Assembly: GCA_038373885.1 (NCBI GenBank)
Contig: JAWZYV010016591.1
Coordinates: forward strand, 1-64,000
From: Cheiracanthium punctorium
Lineage: Eukaryota > Arthropoda > Arachnida > Araneae > Cheiracanthiidae
Length of the DNA: 64,000 bases
Direction of reading: 5' to 3'
A model generated the notes under the pieces. It made no database searches and was not told where the DNA came from. It saw only the letters and a list, made by a program, of their open reading frames with translations. Within the stretch, counting starts at the first letter, position 1. The number at the start of each line of letters is the position of its first letter. Of this stretch, positions 10,884 through 22,189 are shown piece after piece. The position numbers were made by a program, and so were the translations under genes.

Positions 10884-12355
10884 ATTGGCCACAGGGTTGA
10901 CAAAGCGATGTACATTCAGTTGGCATTACCGTAATTTATGGAAGAAACGCCGCACCAACAAAAATCAGCTTAGTTAGCTAGAAAATCATCAGAAACGCCG
11001 CACCCGGCATAAACGCCACAGCAGCGATCGTTAGGGGGGGGGGGGGGGGATGATCGTGGTCAGAAGAAGTCAATGCCAGATAAAATTCAATATTTTCTAA
11101 AATTATTTCTTAATTAACAAAAAATAAATAAATAAAAAATATGTTGCATTACTCATTAGACCTAATTTATTCGAAAAGCTATTAAGTTGATCGGATATAT
11201 TTCGGGAGAAATTGGATAAACGGTAAAAAAAAACTTTTTTCTCCCTCTTCCCATAGAATGTTTTAAAGTATTTACCGCTATTTTACAAAGCTTACGATTT
11301 CTTTTCAAATAATCAGATATCAATGTTTATATTCACAAAGGCAAATTTACAGAAATAAAAAAAATAACTTCTAAAAACCTTCTTGCATCCACACAAAGTT
11401 CAGATATACTACCAGGCGCCATTAAAATGAAAACAGCAATCGATGTGTGAGAAGAGGCTCCAGTTAAAAGTAAACATTCCCCCCCCCCCCCCCAGGATGA
11501 CCAGCTCAGCAAATTGTTGTTTTAAACTGAATGTTGTGTAAACACTCATGATGGTTCTATTTTATGTATTATTTTTTATATTTATAACATTGGGATTTAT
11601 TTTAAAAGCACTCAGCATTTTTTGAGCATACCAATTAGTTGGCAGTGTTTATTTGATAGAGTGCTGCTACACATTGAATGATAAAGCACAGCTGATCGAG
11701 ATGTATTATATGAGGTGTGCAATTTACTACTATTGAAAAATATCTAGCCGAAATGATTTCTGGTTTTATGTTATTCAATACTTTCTTCATTATTTCTATG
11801 AATTCAGAAACACAAATTGATGCTAAGGAATTAGTATGACACCAGCCTGGATTTCTATATTTGTGAATATGGGATGTAAGAAATTGGTCAAACTGAGCTA
11901 TTAGCTCTTAATATCCTAAAAAGTTACCATTAATAGTTTATCTGAAATTTTCATTTTCACAAAAAATTCCAGCAAACTATAACTACAGCAAATTTTTAAA
12001 ATGCTACCATTCCCAACACCATTTTTTCCATTATTTTTTCTTGCTTCTCTTTCAGCTCTGTTTACCCCCCACCAATGAGGAATTTTTGCCTTACAAAATG
12101 TATATTCTTCACTCCCTTTCACAAACACCTATAAATATATATGAGTTGAAGTAGTCGTAACCCCCCCCCCCCCCTCATGAAAAAATTTCTGGCTATGCCA
12201 CTGACTGGAGATACCAAAGTGAAGATATTTCTTAAGATTTATATAACGATGGAGAAACTGAAAGATTCTCATCCCTGGATGAAGACAAAGTATGAAATGA
12301 AATTAATTATTTTGGATTTGCTATATTTTTATCAATATTGCTTTGAAGGCTATGT

Positions 12356-13310
12356 TTTCTTTCAGGTTTTTTAATAGGACGACCTGAAGGAATAGGATTA
12401 CTCAAATGAGCAACTCCTTTCCCCCTTCTTGTATTGATGTGCTTTGTACTGGAATTTTTTTACGTTTAGTATTAACAGCATTTGATCTTAATACAAAAGT
12501 GTTTAAAGAAAAGTCATCTGTAATTTCTGTTAGATTTTTGAAAAATTTGTCTAAAATACTTCTGGTAATGTTAAATTTTCATGCCCGCCTAATATCATTC
12601 ACTACTTACTTTGTCTTTAGCTTCATCCGTTTGCCATAGTGTCCCCTTCTATTGCTGTACTGGTTGACTGTGCATTAATATCTGGCACAAAATCTACTCC
12701 ACCAAATACATCGGATTGTTCTACTCTTTTTTGACACTCATGCTTTTTCTTTTACTTCAGTAAAATTGTCAAAGAAACTTCTTTCAAGACACTTGTCACC
12801 TAAGGCTACTTTTGCCAAACTGTAACTGTCCTCACAGGTTACAGCAGGAGCATTTGGCAACGTCAGTTTCAGGTTTTCACTAAAAAAACATTGATGTTTG
12901 CAAGATGCACCTGTTTTATCAGCAGGACAGGTACAGTACCCTATATCAGTTTCCACAAAATAATGAACATTTTTTTCGTAGTTGCTTGGCACTGCATAAG
13001 TGTTTTCTGATATTTGTATAATTTCTTCAGGTGAAACATTCTGCATCTTTCTTAAAAAATCTAACAACAGGTTGTTTCCCACCCTGTTGTGTGCATGTTT
13101 TATGAGCCTTTTCTCTAAATAGGCATCAAACACACCGACACAAACATCTTTTAGAAAAATATCTTTTATAATCCTCATTGTAGCTTCTGACAGATTGTTT
13201 GTATTGTGGTTCCGTGTCAACATGTTCTGCCTGTATACAGTAAGCCACTCTCCTCTTCTCTCATAGAATTTAAGGAATCTTTCTGGGAATTTAGGGCACA
13301 ATTCAGACAT
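12356..13310 (-). pseudogene. MULE transposase C-terminus with SWIM zinc finger, copy 2
   Basis: The duplicate of the remnant at 8065-9019, with the same start context, the same SWIM residues (YCTC...CKH) and the same frameshift downstream. It differs by a stop codon after VKEKA at about 12738, where copy 1 has Trp. Upstream on the minus strand lie a SINE (13961-14032), a hAT MITE (14113-15174) and then a FLYWCH-like N-terminus (15190-15545), so this copy keeps the original relation to the gene's 5' part. The catalytic middle is not recognisable between them. Neither copy can encode a working transposase. Confidence 0.65.
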
Positions 13311-13960
13311 TTACCATTGTATTTTTAAGTATGCATCCATTAAATCAGTTTGTTGTTGCATACATGATCTGAAAAGAAATATTTACATTTTTTTTTTTCT
13401 AATTTGCAGGTCATTGAAACAATAATTAAACCCTAAACTTTAATCCATTTTATCAATTATTTTAACAAGAAAGGTGACTTTAATTAAAAAGTGGCAAGAA
13501 AATTCTCAAAAATGAGCAATTTAAGTAGGACCCTGGAAAAAATTTCTGGATCGACCCCCTGTATAATATCCTGGTACTTAGAATGCTTTTGCTGACCATG
13601 GCAGTTTAACAGAATAGACAAACAAATTTTTAACCCTTAAATGCCTGAATTTTAAACAAGTTCACTGCTGACCATGCAACAGTTGAAAATGTAAGCTAAA
13701 CTTCCTTCATAAGTTCTTGAATAACTAATTAATTTTTCAATAAATCGCAGTTTGAAAGAAATATGTGAAATTTTTATTATTTAGGAATCCTATACCATTC
13801 TATGCTAGTCCTAAAAGTATTAGTAAATTATCAAATATTTACACAACAAACAACTTTATAACTCCAGTTCTACAAAATAAGTCACAATATACACCTTACA
13901 TAATCATTTTAAATTGTTTATTTTTTTTCTCCCTTAAAAATTAATAAATCTAAAATAGAA

Positions 13961-14032
13961 CGGACGGAGTCGGATTCGAAACTGGGACCTTTAGATCTCA
14001 AGCGAAACTGCGGTGCCACCAAGTATACCAAA
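13961..14032 (-). repeat. tRNA-like SINE body (in tandem copy 2)
   Basis: Duplicate of the unit at 9670-9741, with B-box-like GTTTCGAATCC on the minus strand at 13972-13982. It was copied with the 4.2-kb segment and is not an independent insertion. Confidence 0.45.
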
Positions 14033-14112
14033 CAATTTATGAAATTACTGATATATAACTATGTATCAAATGTTTAAATGGTATTTTCTTGAAAATGCAC
14101 AAGAGTTGGCAG

Positions 14113-15174
14113 CAGGGCCGTAACCAGGATGAAATGTTAGGTAGGCCTTAGAATGTAGTTCGGGGGGCTGACCCAATATAAGTATTAGTAATCGAGGGGG
14201 TGGGGGAAGAGACTGTTTTTCAGTTTGTATATTTTTTTTTTCCCAGAGTATGTGCTTTACAAAACACAGTATTTTAAAAACATTTAACATTCATTGTGTT
14301 ATAACTTTTTCATTGAGATTTCCTGAAAAATATTCTAGAGATATTTTGAGCGAATGCAGTACTGGATATCGGTTAGAGTTATTTTTTGTGCAAGAATAAT
14401 TTATAAGGTATAGTTACTCGTCCCAATTAAAAAATATCAGTAAAATAAATTTAACTATCCAACTTTGGAATGAAAATTTACTGAAAAATGCATTTATTTT
14501 TCGTTTTAAATATCTAAATTCTAAATAAAGCAAAATATAAATATATTATACGAGGTGATCCGTTTAAAAGAGTACCTATTGGTTTTTCTTATCACCCTTA
14601 TTTATCTGAAGGATGTGTCAACTATTCTAACACGAAAGTATAATTCTTTCTAACACTGTTGGACTGTTACAACTTTATGTGTCAGATGAAACAAAAATTC
14701 AGACGTACCATGTCTCCTTAATCCTGTGATGATTTTATTTTTGGAAAATAATTGAATTCAATTTTTTCACATTATCATTCCTTACAGCAAATGTTAAAAA
14801 TGTTCGACACCATTTTGAATGCAAACATGAATACGCTGATAGTTTTGACTCCCCCTCAAAATCGTTTCCCTGGGAAACAGACTTAAAGGAAGAGTGGCAG
14901 TGTTTTGTGTTCTGGTAAGAATCCAAGATCCGGTGCTGCATGCAACCAAGAGCAGCAAAATAATGAACTGTATTTAGAGGAATCTAGCCATTGTGATGAG
15001 AAATCCCCCCCCCAAACGAGGGATACGTTTAATAATGTGAAATTTAAAGATCGTTAAAAACCTTTCGTATTGATCAGTAAATTCACAAAAAATTTTGAAA
15101 ATCTTCGGGGGGCTGAAAGCTTGTTAGGTAGGGCTCAGCCCCCATAGCCCCCCCTCCCTCTGGTTACGGCCCTG
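14113..15174. mobile_element. hAT-type non-autonomous element, tandem copy 2, with 8-bp TSD
   Basis: The same element as 9822-10883, here with both flanks preserved: GTTGGCAG at 14105-14112 and again at 15175-15182. The perfect 8-bp duplication plus CAGGGCCGTAACCAG inverted ends make the hAT assignment firm. It is inserted between the FLYWCH-like N-terminal part and the SWIM C-terminal part of the minus-strand Mutator-like remnant. No transposase is encoded, so it would need one in trans. Confidence 0.88.
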
Positions 15175-15189
15175 GTTGGCAGCTTATTT

Positions 15190-15545
15190 TGCTTGCATGC
15201 TGAATAAAGTACATCAGTTACAAAGTCATAACCTTTATCCACTAATTCTCCTATTTCTTGACTATAAATTGTTCTCAATTCTTCACCAGTTTCTCATGCC
15301 CATTTCCTAGCAGTGCTCAGCTTTGTTTATTTCTGTTGCTGCCAGATTTGGTATGCAAGAATGCTCGCTGTACCGTTATATTATGTCTCCTTCCGTTGTA
15401 ATTTGCGCTTTGCATTTCTCCAGTCTTTCTTTTAAACACAGGCATGTGATGGTTCCATTGAGATATTTTCTATGCATACGATATTCATAACCATCATGAG
15501 AAGCATGCGACATTCCCTTAGATGTTTCACTAATCTTCACTTCCA
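15190..15545 (-). pseudogene. FLYWCH-like N-terminus of a Mutator-like transposase
   Basis: The minus-strand translation has the spacing of a FLYWCH/MULE N-terminal zinc finger: HDGYEYRMHRKY, then GTITCLCLKERLEKCKAQ, then H and C/N residues about 20 positions on. An in-frame TAA follows GDII. This domain is normally at the N-terminus of MULE transposases, whose C-terminus carries a SWIM finger like that at 12356-13310 on the same strand. The hAT MITE at 14113-15174 and a missing catalytic part separate the two. The upstream end is cut by LINE C at about 15550. The match is from pattern memory and the domain is degraded. Confidence 0.5.
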
Positions 15546-15550
15546 TACTC

Positions 15551-16830
15551 CCCTCAGGAGGAGCACCTTCTTTAGGTACTTATGGGTGTCGCAATCCCGC
15601 GGCCCCAGCCATCTTTCGCTTCTCTGTTTCTTTCCCTCCTCTCTCCTTCTGCTGTTTCCTTCCCCTTCTTCCTCGGTGTGGTTTCTTCTCTGGAAGTGAG
15701 GGCCCCCCTTCAGAAGCTGTGGTCGCTCTGTGCCGTCAGCTTCTGTTGGCGGGTAAACTGCCCACGTGTTTGCCGTGCATGGAGACCCGTGTCCCCGGAA
15801 ATGGGGATCCTGGTAATTGAGGGTTTTTTTCTCCAACACATTGCTTTGGCATCGGCTTTGGGTAAATGGGAGGTGCACAGCTTTCCCCTGTGTATCAACC
15901 GGCTGGTGGTACTGATTTCGGTCAACTGCTAGGGATCAAGCAAACGGACATCTACTGGGCACGTCGTTAAGGGTGGACACTGCCTAAGAGATGTACTGTG
16001 TGCGTATAGCCCCGACTAGCACTGGTGCACGTTTGTGCATCCCCTTGTTGGGCTCCGTGGTGGGTGGTGCGGTCGGGTCCGAACCCCTATTCCCCAATAT
16101 GGATTCGACACTTTCATTTTCACATGTCATTGATCCGAAACCTCCTTCTCCAGGAGGTGTTAATGCAAAATTTTTTCTTGTTAAATGTGGGGAAGGAAAC
16201 TTTGGCCAAACATCCCCGTTTCTTAAACACAAGTGCATAATAGCTAATGTTGGAGAAGTTGTCAAAATAAAAAAAATAAGATCTGGAGACCTCTTAGTGG
16301 AAGTAGCTAATAACAAACAAGCTCACAGCATCATGCAATTAAAAAATCTGGGTCCAAAATCTGTCACAGTATCACCCCATAGTACCCTCAATACTTCAAA
16401 AGGCGTAATATCCGAGCCAGATCTAATCCATTGTTCTGAAGCTGAAATTCAGCGCAGACTAGAAAATCTTCAATCTCAAAATGTCTGCGCAGTTAGAAGA
16501 ATCACCATCCGCCGCAATAACCAAATACTGGACACAAAACATATTATACTGACTTTCCAGTCTCCTAAACTCCCCTCTCATATCAAAGCCGGCTATCTTT
16601 CATGTGCTGTTAGACCTTATATACCAATTCCTACCCGTTGCTTTCAGTGCCAAAGGTTTGGCCATACCAAAACCTCCTGCCGTGGTTCCCCAACTTGTGC
16701 CCGTTGTGGGACTCCTGGCCACGAAAGTGACACCTGCTCTAATCCTTCGAAATGTGTTAACTGTCAACAAGATCATCCATCCTATTCGCGTTGCTGTCCT
16801 AAATGGTCTTATGAAAAAGAAATTCAGTCC
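15551..16830 (+). mobile_element. LINE copy C, 5' end intact, 3'-truncated inside ORF1
   Basis: Starts with the family's conserved 5' end (CCCTCAGGAGGAGCACC, elsewhere CCCTCAGGGGG), contains the full 5' UTR of about 550 bp and ORF1 from 16099. It stops abruptly after the codons EIQS, downstream of the three zinc knuckles. Losing the 3' end is unusual for a LINE, because reverse transcription starts at the 3' end. The breakpoint is followed by unrelated DNA and a 12-nt repeat AAAGAAATTCAG spans it, so a later deletion or rearrangement is more likely than an aberrant insertion. Confidence 0.88.
16099..16830 (+). pseudogene. LINE ORF1 (Gag-like), truncated
   Basis: Begins MDSTLSFSHVIDPKPPSP. 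I choose this start because MD(S/M) is conserved in all copies with a 5' end (16099, 24397, 50981, 52589), whereas the upstream in-frame extension from 15991 is not open in every copy. It carries a basic central region and three zinc knuckles, CFQCQRFGHTKTSC, CARCGTPGHESDTC and CVNCQQDHPSYSRCC. The coding sequence breaks after 16830 and runs into unrelated codons up to 16971. In an intact element the protein coats LINE RNA. Confidence 0.85.
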
Positions 16831-17849
16831 ATCAAAGAAATTCAGACCACCCATTTGCCGATTGGGCAGTTTTTCACAGTTATCACCTTGGACAGTTTTT
16901 CACTGCTGTCAAGGTGTGCCGCGACTGAGCACTGTGTTCTTGGAAACGAGGCCTTAAAGGCCCAAGGCTGACTTGAGCGTTGCCAGCCTGCCAAAACCAG
17001 TAGGGGAACACTTTAATGGCCAATTCTCAGTTGTAAGCAATAAATTTTACACACTGCAGAAAATGGGGTTACTATATTTGGCTTGAAATCTCCAAAATAC
17101 GTTGATATGGTACAAACAGTTATTAGACAGTACTCGAGTAAAATTAGAGTTTAACTGAGTTAAGCAGAATTTGTAGCCCCCCCCCCAACCTAAAATACTG
17201 AATCCGCCACTGGTTGGATGCTGGTACAATAATATTTTAAATGCTATATATTTCATACAGACTGAAACTTGTATTGTGTGCTTCCTTGACTGGCTGTCTT
17301 CAAATATTAAATAAATACTAGATTTCTGAAGTCCCCTTCTTCAATAACAACTAATTAAAGTGATTATACACATATGTATATGGATATGGGAAAACAGAAA
17401 AAAAAATATTCATAATTTGACCTTAATGCTTTATGTAATATATTGTTTTAAGTGAAGTTCAATTTATGATATAAAAATTACATTAAAGTGGCAAGTTATT
17501 TTGTCCCTAGTGATTCCGATTTTTTAACTACACACACAGTGTGTGTGTTGCGTGATAAGTTACTAAATAATCAAACATTACCCAACTAGTATACAAAGTC
17601 ATACAAACTGTATAATATGAAAAAATATAATTAAAATAATTAAATATGTAGTACCAAAAAGTAACTTGCACATATCATACTTAAAATATTACTGTAAACC
17701 CATTAACATATATATAATCAATGAAACATTGAATAGTGATCTGTAAAAGACCATGTTACAAATTTCAGAAAAAAAAAAGAACATATTCTAATTTATCTAC
17801 TTGTTTATTTAAATAAAAATCTAAAATGGTCTAAAAATGATATGATGTG
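16831..17849. other. Interval after LINE C; possible MITE end, otherwise unassigned
   Basis: Positions 16831-17030 are GC-richer than the surroundings but I cannot place them in a family. At 17185-17213 a C run followed by GAATCCGCCACTG looks like a hAT-type MITE end (reverse complement CAGTGGCGGATTC), but no matching left end was found. From 17214 to 17849 the sequence is very AT-rich with no recognisable gene. Confidence 0.4.
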
Positions 17850-18170
17850 GGTGGTGTTCTGCTCAGGGGTGTCGAAGCAATGGTGGAAGCATCCAATTGT
17901 TCACTTTTTTCAAAGGATTCTTTGAATTCCATCATTGTATTGAGATATTGTTTTTTCATTTGAAACTGTACTTCTCTGGGAAATCTTCGATACGATTCCT
18001 ATGAGTATTGAAAAAGACAAATCTCATCTTTTTTCATTTCTTCTTTATTTTGCTGTTCTTAGGGAATTTTTCTGTTTCAAGAGTTCATTTCTTTCATCGT
18101 GTCTTCTTTTTTTTTCTTGATGTTTTGATCATGTTTTCTTGGTGATCGTGTAACTCTGAGTCCGTTAATG
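17850..18170 (-). other. Possible C-terminal exon of a Harbinger-type accessory protein
   Basis: The minus-strand translation contains RRFPREVQFQMKKQYLNTM and a Ser/Thr-rich tail ending near 17850, with one stop upstream. The arrangement recalls the C-terminus of Myb/MADF-like partner proteins that accompany PIF/Harbinger transposases, and a Harbinger exon lies next door on the same strand at 18568-18894. I cannot identify a DNA-binding domain, so the assignment rests mainly on context. Confidence 0.25.
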
Positions 18171-18567
18171 TTGTCCGAAAGTTGTTAATTAAATTAATTA
18201 ATGATTATAATAATTAATAAAATAGAAAATTACTCAAAAAATTATTCTTTATAATTGGTTTTATGTCACTTTTTAGAAAACTTTGTTTTTTTTATCAGTT
18301 GCTAAATTCATTTTTTTAAAAGAACGTTTACATGAACTACCAGTTTAAGAATTTGTGCAAAAAATTATTAATTTTTAAAGTTTTGTAATATGAATTAAAA
18401 TAAAATTACTCTTGAACCCTCCTTTAAAAAAAAAAAAAAAAGTTTAAAATAAAATTTCCTTAAGGCTGTGTCGGTCTAAAAATTTAAACCTACTTCGCAT
18501 CCTTCGAGCAGAAACCAAAATAAAGTAATTTATTAAAGGTTCTCCATGATAAAAATGAAATATTTAC

Positions 18568-18894
18568 GATTTGAACATTTATTGTGAAATGATTTTTTCT
18601 ATTTAGGAATACAAACCAATCATTGCTGTGTGGTCTGTTATGTAGAACGTGGGAGCAGTCGATTCCTCCTATAACATTTGGAAATCCACTCCTCAGAAAG
18701 AAACCATGTTTAACTTGTGCAATTCCACTATAGTCTGTAGGAAACTTAATTTTTTCTTTTATCAGATCCACCATCCCCTTTAAAATTTTGTTCACTGCTC
18801 GGGATGTTGTTGCTTGGGAAACATTCGCAAGGATGCCATCAGCAACAACACTTTGGAAACTTCCAGTGGCAATTATGCGTATGTAAATCAAAAC
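18568..18894 (-). pseudogene. PIF/Harbinger-type transposase exon
   Basis: The minus-strand translation contains IRIIATGSFQSVVADG (the usual L.(F/I)LATGS(F/Y) region), QATTSRAVNKIL and FPNVIGGIDCSHV, the first catalytic Asp block of the DDE_Tnp_4/HARBI1 family, then NRKNHFTINVQIV. It is flanked by a plausible acceptor (TTATAG before the exon at 18895) and donor (GTAAAT starting at 18567). About 109 codons are open. The exons with the later catalytic residues are not recognisable, so the copy is incomplete or its other exons have decayed. A domesticated HARBI1-like gene cannot be excluded from one exon. Confidence 0.7.
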
Positions 18895-19676
18895 CTATAA
18901 AGTCAATTCTTGTAATTAATATATGTCAAGAGAGAGAGACAGATAGATAACGATAAATAGATTTTATTTAGTTTTTTTTTAAATGTATGCTTGTAGCACT
19001 GAATTATGCAAACTGATTTTACTAAGTTAAAGCTAAGCAAAGCATACCATTCTGAATTTTAATTAAAAAAAATTTTCATGATCACAATGCAATTTTACAA
19101 ACAGAGAATAAAGAAGTAGTATTAATATAAAGAAAAAAAACTTACCAGTTTAACCTTAGATATGATAGTCATACATATGACCAAAATTATAGTTATGACC
19201 AGTTTAACCATTGATAGACGGTATGCTGCAATCGTCTATATTCACATCATTTTTGTTTTATTACCTGCCATTACCACTTCATTTTTTATCCAAGCTTCTA
19301 AGCTGTACAGCACAGTTTTTGTTATGATAATATTTAGTTAATATAAGAACTATTTTTATTTTGTACATGTATGCACATGGCATACATGCATTAAAAGAAG
19401 AAAAAAGTCAGATAATCTGCACCACCTTACACTCCATGTGGGGAAAACTGCAATTTTTGACATAGATAGTCTGCGGACTATGTATGCAAAAGTACGGTAT
19501 AATGTATACTATGAATTTCTAATATATAAAGCAGGCCCTATTTTTAAGAATCCCTGTGTACTGTTCCTTTTTCCTGTGTGATAATTGGAAAGAAAAAAAT
19601 AAACATAATTAAATAAATCTATATATAAATATACATACATATATCATAAGTAATATTTTCTAACAGTATAGCTCAC

Positions 19677-19803
19677 CTGTTCAGACATAACTTAGCAACC
19701 TGCCATCTACCAGGAGGCACTATTGAATGTTTCTCCAATAAACTCCCTTCACGCTCTTTATATTGTTCGGTGTATGAGTTCTTTTGTTCCTCTATTAGGT
19801 AGC
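19677..19803 (-). other. Possible coding exon, unknown protein
   Basis: On the minus strand a stretch of 127 nt is open in one frame (LIEEQKNSYTEQYKERE at its start, PPGRWQVAKLCLN at its end) and is bounded by an acceptor-like TTCACAG and a donor-like GTGAGC. It lies upstream of the Harbinger exon at 18568-18894, with no other assigned feature between. I do not recognise the protein. It may be part of the Harbinger element, a host exon, or chance. Confidence 0.3.
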
Positions 19804-19809
19804 CTGTGA

Positions 19810-20338
19810 AGGAAAACCTGATGACTCCTGTTTTATCTTCAGAAATGTATCAATATACGCTGAAAAGAGTCAGATTTTTATTCAGTAAAATCATAAACCT
19901 AAACTTCCTCAGTCACCCAAGTACCTGTTAAAGCACGGTCATCATTATCATGTTTGCATATTTCTTGCTGATTTTTATCAACACATGTTCTACAAAGTAG
20001 AAATGTCAATTTCTTGATTGATCTATTTAAAAAGACACGTTAGAGAAAAGTCTTTTAAATAAAAGTTAAGCATTATTTACTTATCAAATCAAATTTACTA
20101 TTACATTATTACTATGAAATCAACTGTATGGTAAAACAGTAAGAACAATTTTCTAGATGGGATAACTTTGCACTTTATCAAACCAAAATAGTCGTTCACA
20201 TGAGTGAAATCTTTCAGAAGTACGTTTGGATGGTTGATTGGATATCTCTTAAAAAAAAAAAAAAAAAAAAAAAAATATATAAAAAATATAAATATATATA
20301 TGTACTGTCCGTCTGTCAAAAAAAAAAAAAATAGCAAC
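19810..20338. other. AT-rich interval with long A/T runs, no gene seen
   Basis: Contains an A run of more than twenty bases near 20249-20273 followed by TA-rich repeats and a second A run near 20319-20331. No coding, RNA or transposon feature was recognised. Confidence 0.5.
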
Positions 20339-20340
20339 TA

Positions 20341-21169
20341 CAGTAGACACCGGTTATAACGTACTCTCACCGGACCTAAAAAAGTAGTACGTTATAGCCG
20401 TAATACATTATAAGCAGTACCGCTGGTAAGATTCAATATTACACAAAAAAAAAAAAGAAAGTGGGCTGATAATTTCATTGTTATGTGTTTTTTAAACAGG
20501 TCTGATTTTTTAAAATTTAAATTAAACAGAGAAAATTATTTTTTACTTACAATTTTTATTGAGATAAATAATTTGTAACTTTCTTTTGTATTAAATGGGC
20601 AGAAGCTACGTTAAAAATACCGTTTGGGATATCAATAATAGACTTTTGTAGAGTCTCTGCATCATCAATGCGACATTAAAAAAATCGTGATAATGTTTTT
20701 GCAGCATTTAATGCGTCGGGTATGCTTGGTATAGGCTCCTCTGTTTCTTCACTATCATCAGAATCATTATAGATAGGGCTTTTCAGGATTTATTTATATT
20801 GATGAATGACATATAAAAAATATGGGTCTTGTTCATAGACCTACCTAGAAGGCGAAAAAGATAAAAGTTCGCTCCCTTCATTCATACACCATTCATCTCG
20901 CTAGAGAATTAGAAACTGACAATGAGTTTTTTTTAAGGTACTGAAATTTCCGAGAAAAAGGAAATAAAATTCTTAAGAAAAGCAAAATTTTATTTTTGGC
21001 TTTGGTATAAAAAGTACATTATAGCCAAAGTACGTACTTTTGTTGAGTACATTTTAACCGAATTAAAAATAAAATTATACATATAGGACTTCAATCGGGA
21101 CCTGGCTTCTAGGTACGTTTTAACCGATAGGACGTTATATCCCAGATTCTTTATAACTGGTGCGCACTG
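20341..21169 (-). mobile_element. pogo/Tigger-type non-autonomous element with TA duplication
   Basis: Ends are CAGTAGACACCGGTTATAAC on the left and, as reverse complement, CAGTGCGCACCAGTTATAAA on the right, flanked by TA at 20339-20340 and 21170-21171. CAGT-type ends with TA duplication are characteristic of pogo/Tigger elements. On the minus strand around 20600-20790 a remnant (EEPIPSIPDALNAAKTL, then a frameshifted part) resembles the C-terminal tail of Tigger transposases. At 829 bp it is an internally deleted copy. It sits against the broken end of the polymerase remnant at 21180. Confidence 0.82.
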
Positions 21170-21179
21170 TACTTGTAAG

Positions 21180-21869
21180 TAAAATAAAGAATATTGAAAA
21201 AAATAATAATTAATATTAATAAACCTGCAATATTTATTAACATAAAGATATAAACTGGTAAAACCAATGTATTTGGCTTTTCCTTGGTAGAAGAGCTTTG
21301 TGGCGTTTGTCCGCCCACCAAAAAAAGAATCCCTAGGGTTTAATCTGCATACGCATTCATGTGAAAGCATGAAAGGCCCTTTTTTGATTTTAGAAATCAT
21401 ACTCCCAAATTTCTCTGTAGGTGAATCCAAGAGACTTCAGTTTGGTATTTTTGGCTTTACACTTACGCATCCACATGTATTCTCTATTCAAATTATTAAT
21501 CATATCTTTATCTGGATAACACGGTACACTCATGGAAAAAACAACCAGTAAAACAATTAAAAAATGTATGTAAAAAATATTTATTAATAAAAAGAAAACA
21601 ATATATTATAACTTCAGAAATTTGTATTTTCTTATTTACCTTGGATCTGAAATACGGTATTTGTTTCTTCACCAAATCTGTCAACAAAGATATTGCCTAA
21701 ACTTCTTTTGCCATGACCATTCCCAGAATGTTGGACATATTTATCTTTTCTTTATGGCAGATAAAATCCAACCACTCAAATGCAGATTTGCTACAGTTCA
21801 TATTATTTATGTAGCCATGTGTAGGTATCATACCTATTGTATTTTTCTCAAGAAATTTAGATCGAAATG
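21180..21869 (-). pseudogene. Polinton/Maverick-type DNA polymerase B, polymerase-domain fragment
   Basis: The minus-strand translation (higher to lower coordinates) shows EKNTIGMIPTHGY, then SAFEWLDF, later RLNPRDSFFGGRTNA and SLYLYVNKY. The last two correspond to the N-terminal palm region of protein-primed family-B polymerases (pattern (Y)xDxxSLYP), although the Asp before SLYL is Gly here. Stops and frame changes occur between blocks. The rest of the palm, with the later catalytic motifs, is absent, and a pogo-type element adjoins. LINE D interrupts the gene at 21870. This is a long-dead copy of a virus-like DNA transposon or an adintovirus-like integrant. Confidence 0.72.
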
Positions 21870-22189
21870 CCCCTCAGGGGGAAATCCTTCTTTAGGTTTT
21901 CACGGGTATCGATATCCCGGGGCCCCAGCGATCTTTCGCTCCTCTGGTTTTTTACCCTCCTCTCTCCTTCTGCTGTTTCCTTCCCCTTCTCCCTCGATGT
22001 GGTTTCTTCTCTTGAAGTGAGGGCCCCCCTTCAGAAGCTGTGGCCGCTCTGTACCGTCAGCTTCTGTAGGCGGGTAAACTGCCCACGTATTTGCCGTGCG
22101 TCGAGACCCGTGTCCCCGGAAATGGGATCCTGGTAATTGAGGGGTTTTCTCCAACACATTGCTTTGGCCTCGGCTTCGGGTAAACGGGC

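Larger units (their letters stand above)
6700..10889. repeat. Tandem segmental duplication, copy 1
   Basis: The block starting CACAGGGTTGAC at 6700 is repeated from 10890. Most of its length is near-identical with a constant offset of about 4291 after small indels near the start (offset 4190 at the first base). Contents are a SWIM-domain transposase remnant (minus), a SINE (minus) and a hAT-type MITE. The right boundary is the right end of that MITE plus a few bases. The left ends differ by an insertion of about 14 bp near 10995 and by a segment of about 120 bp near 11154 that is rearranged. The very high similarity indicates a recent event, or an assembly artefact. Confidence 0.92.
10890..15180. 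repeat. Tandem segmental duplication, copy 2
   Basis: The second copy of the 4.2-kb unit. It keeps sequence lost or altered in copy 1 near 11154-11270 and carries the MITE with both 8-bp target duplications intact (14105-14112 and 15175-15182). The junction with copy 1 lies inside the site where the right-hand target duplication of copy 1 should be. That suggests copy 2 keeps the ancestral right boundary, since DNA to its right (15183 on) continues with the N-terminal part of the same transposase gene. Confidence 0.92.

Noticed and set aside
15537..15932. Overlapping frames of 70-116 codons on both strands in the LINE 5' UTR, recurring at 21867-22231, 23879-24223, 50351-50814 and 52076-52420
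   Set aside because: They arise from the GC-rich leader, differ between copies by frameshifts and have no known motif. Repetition reflects the repeat itself.
17185..17213. Complete hAT MITE ending in CCGCCACTG
   Set aside because: Only one end was found; no matching left end or 8-bp duplication.
20249..20331. Frame of 78 codons built of Phe and Lys runs
   Set aside because: It is produced by A/T homopolymers and has no coding character.
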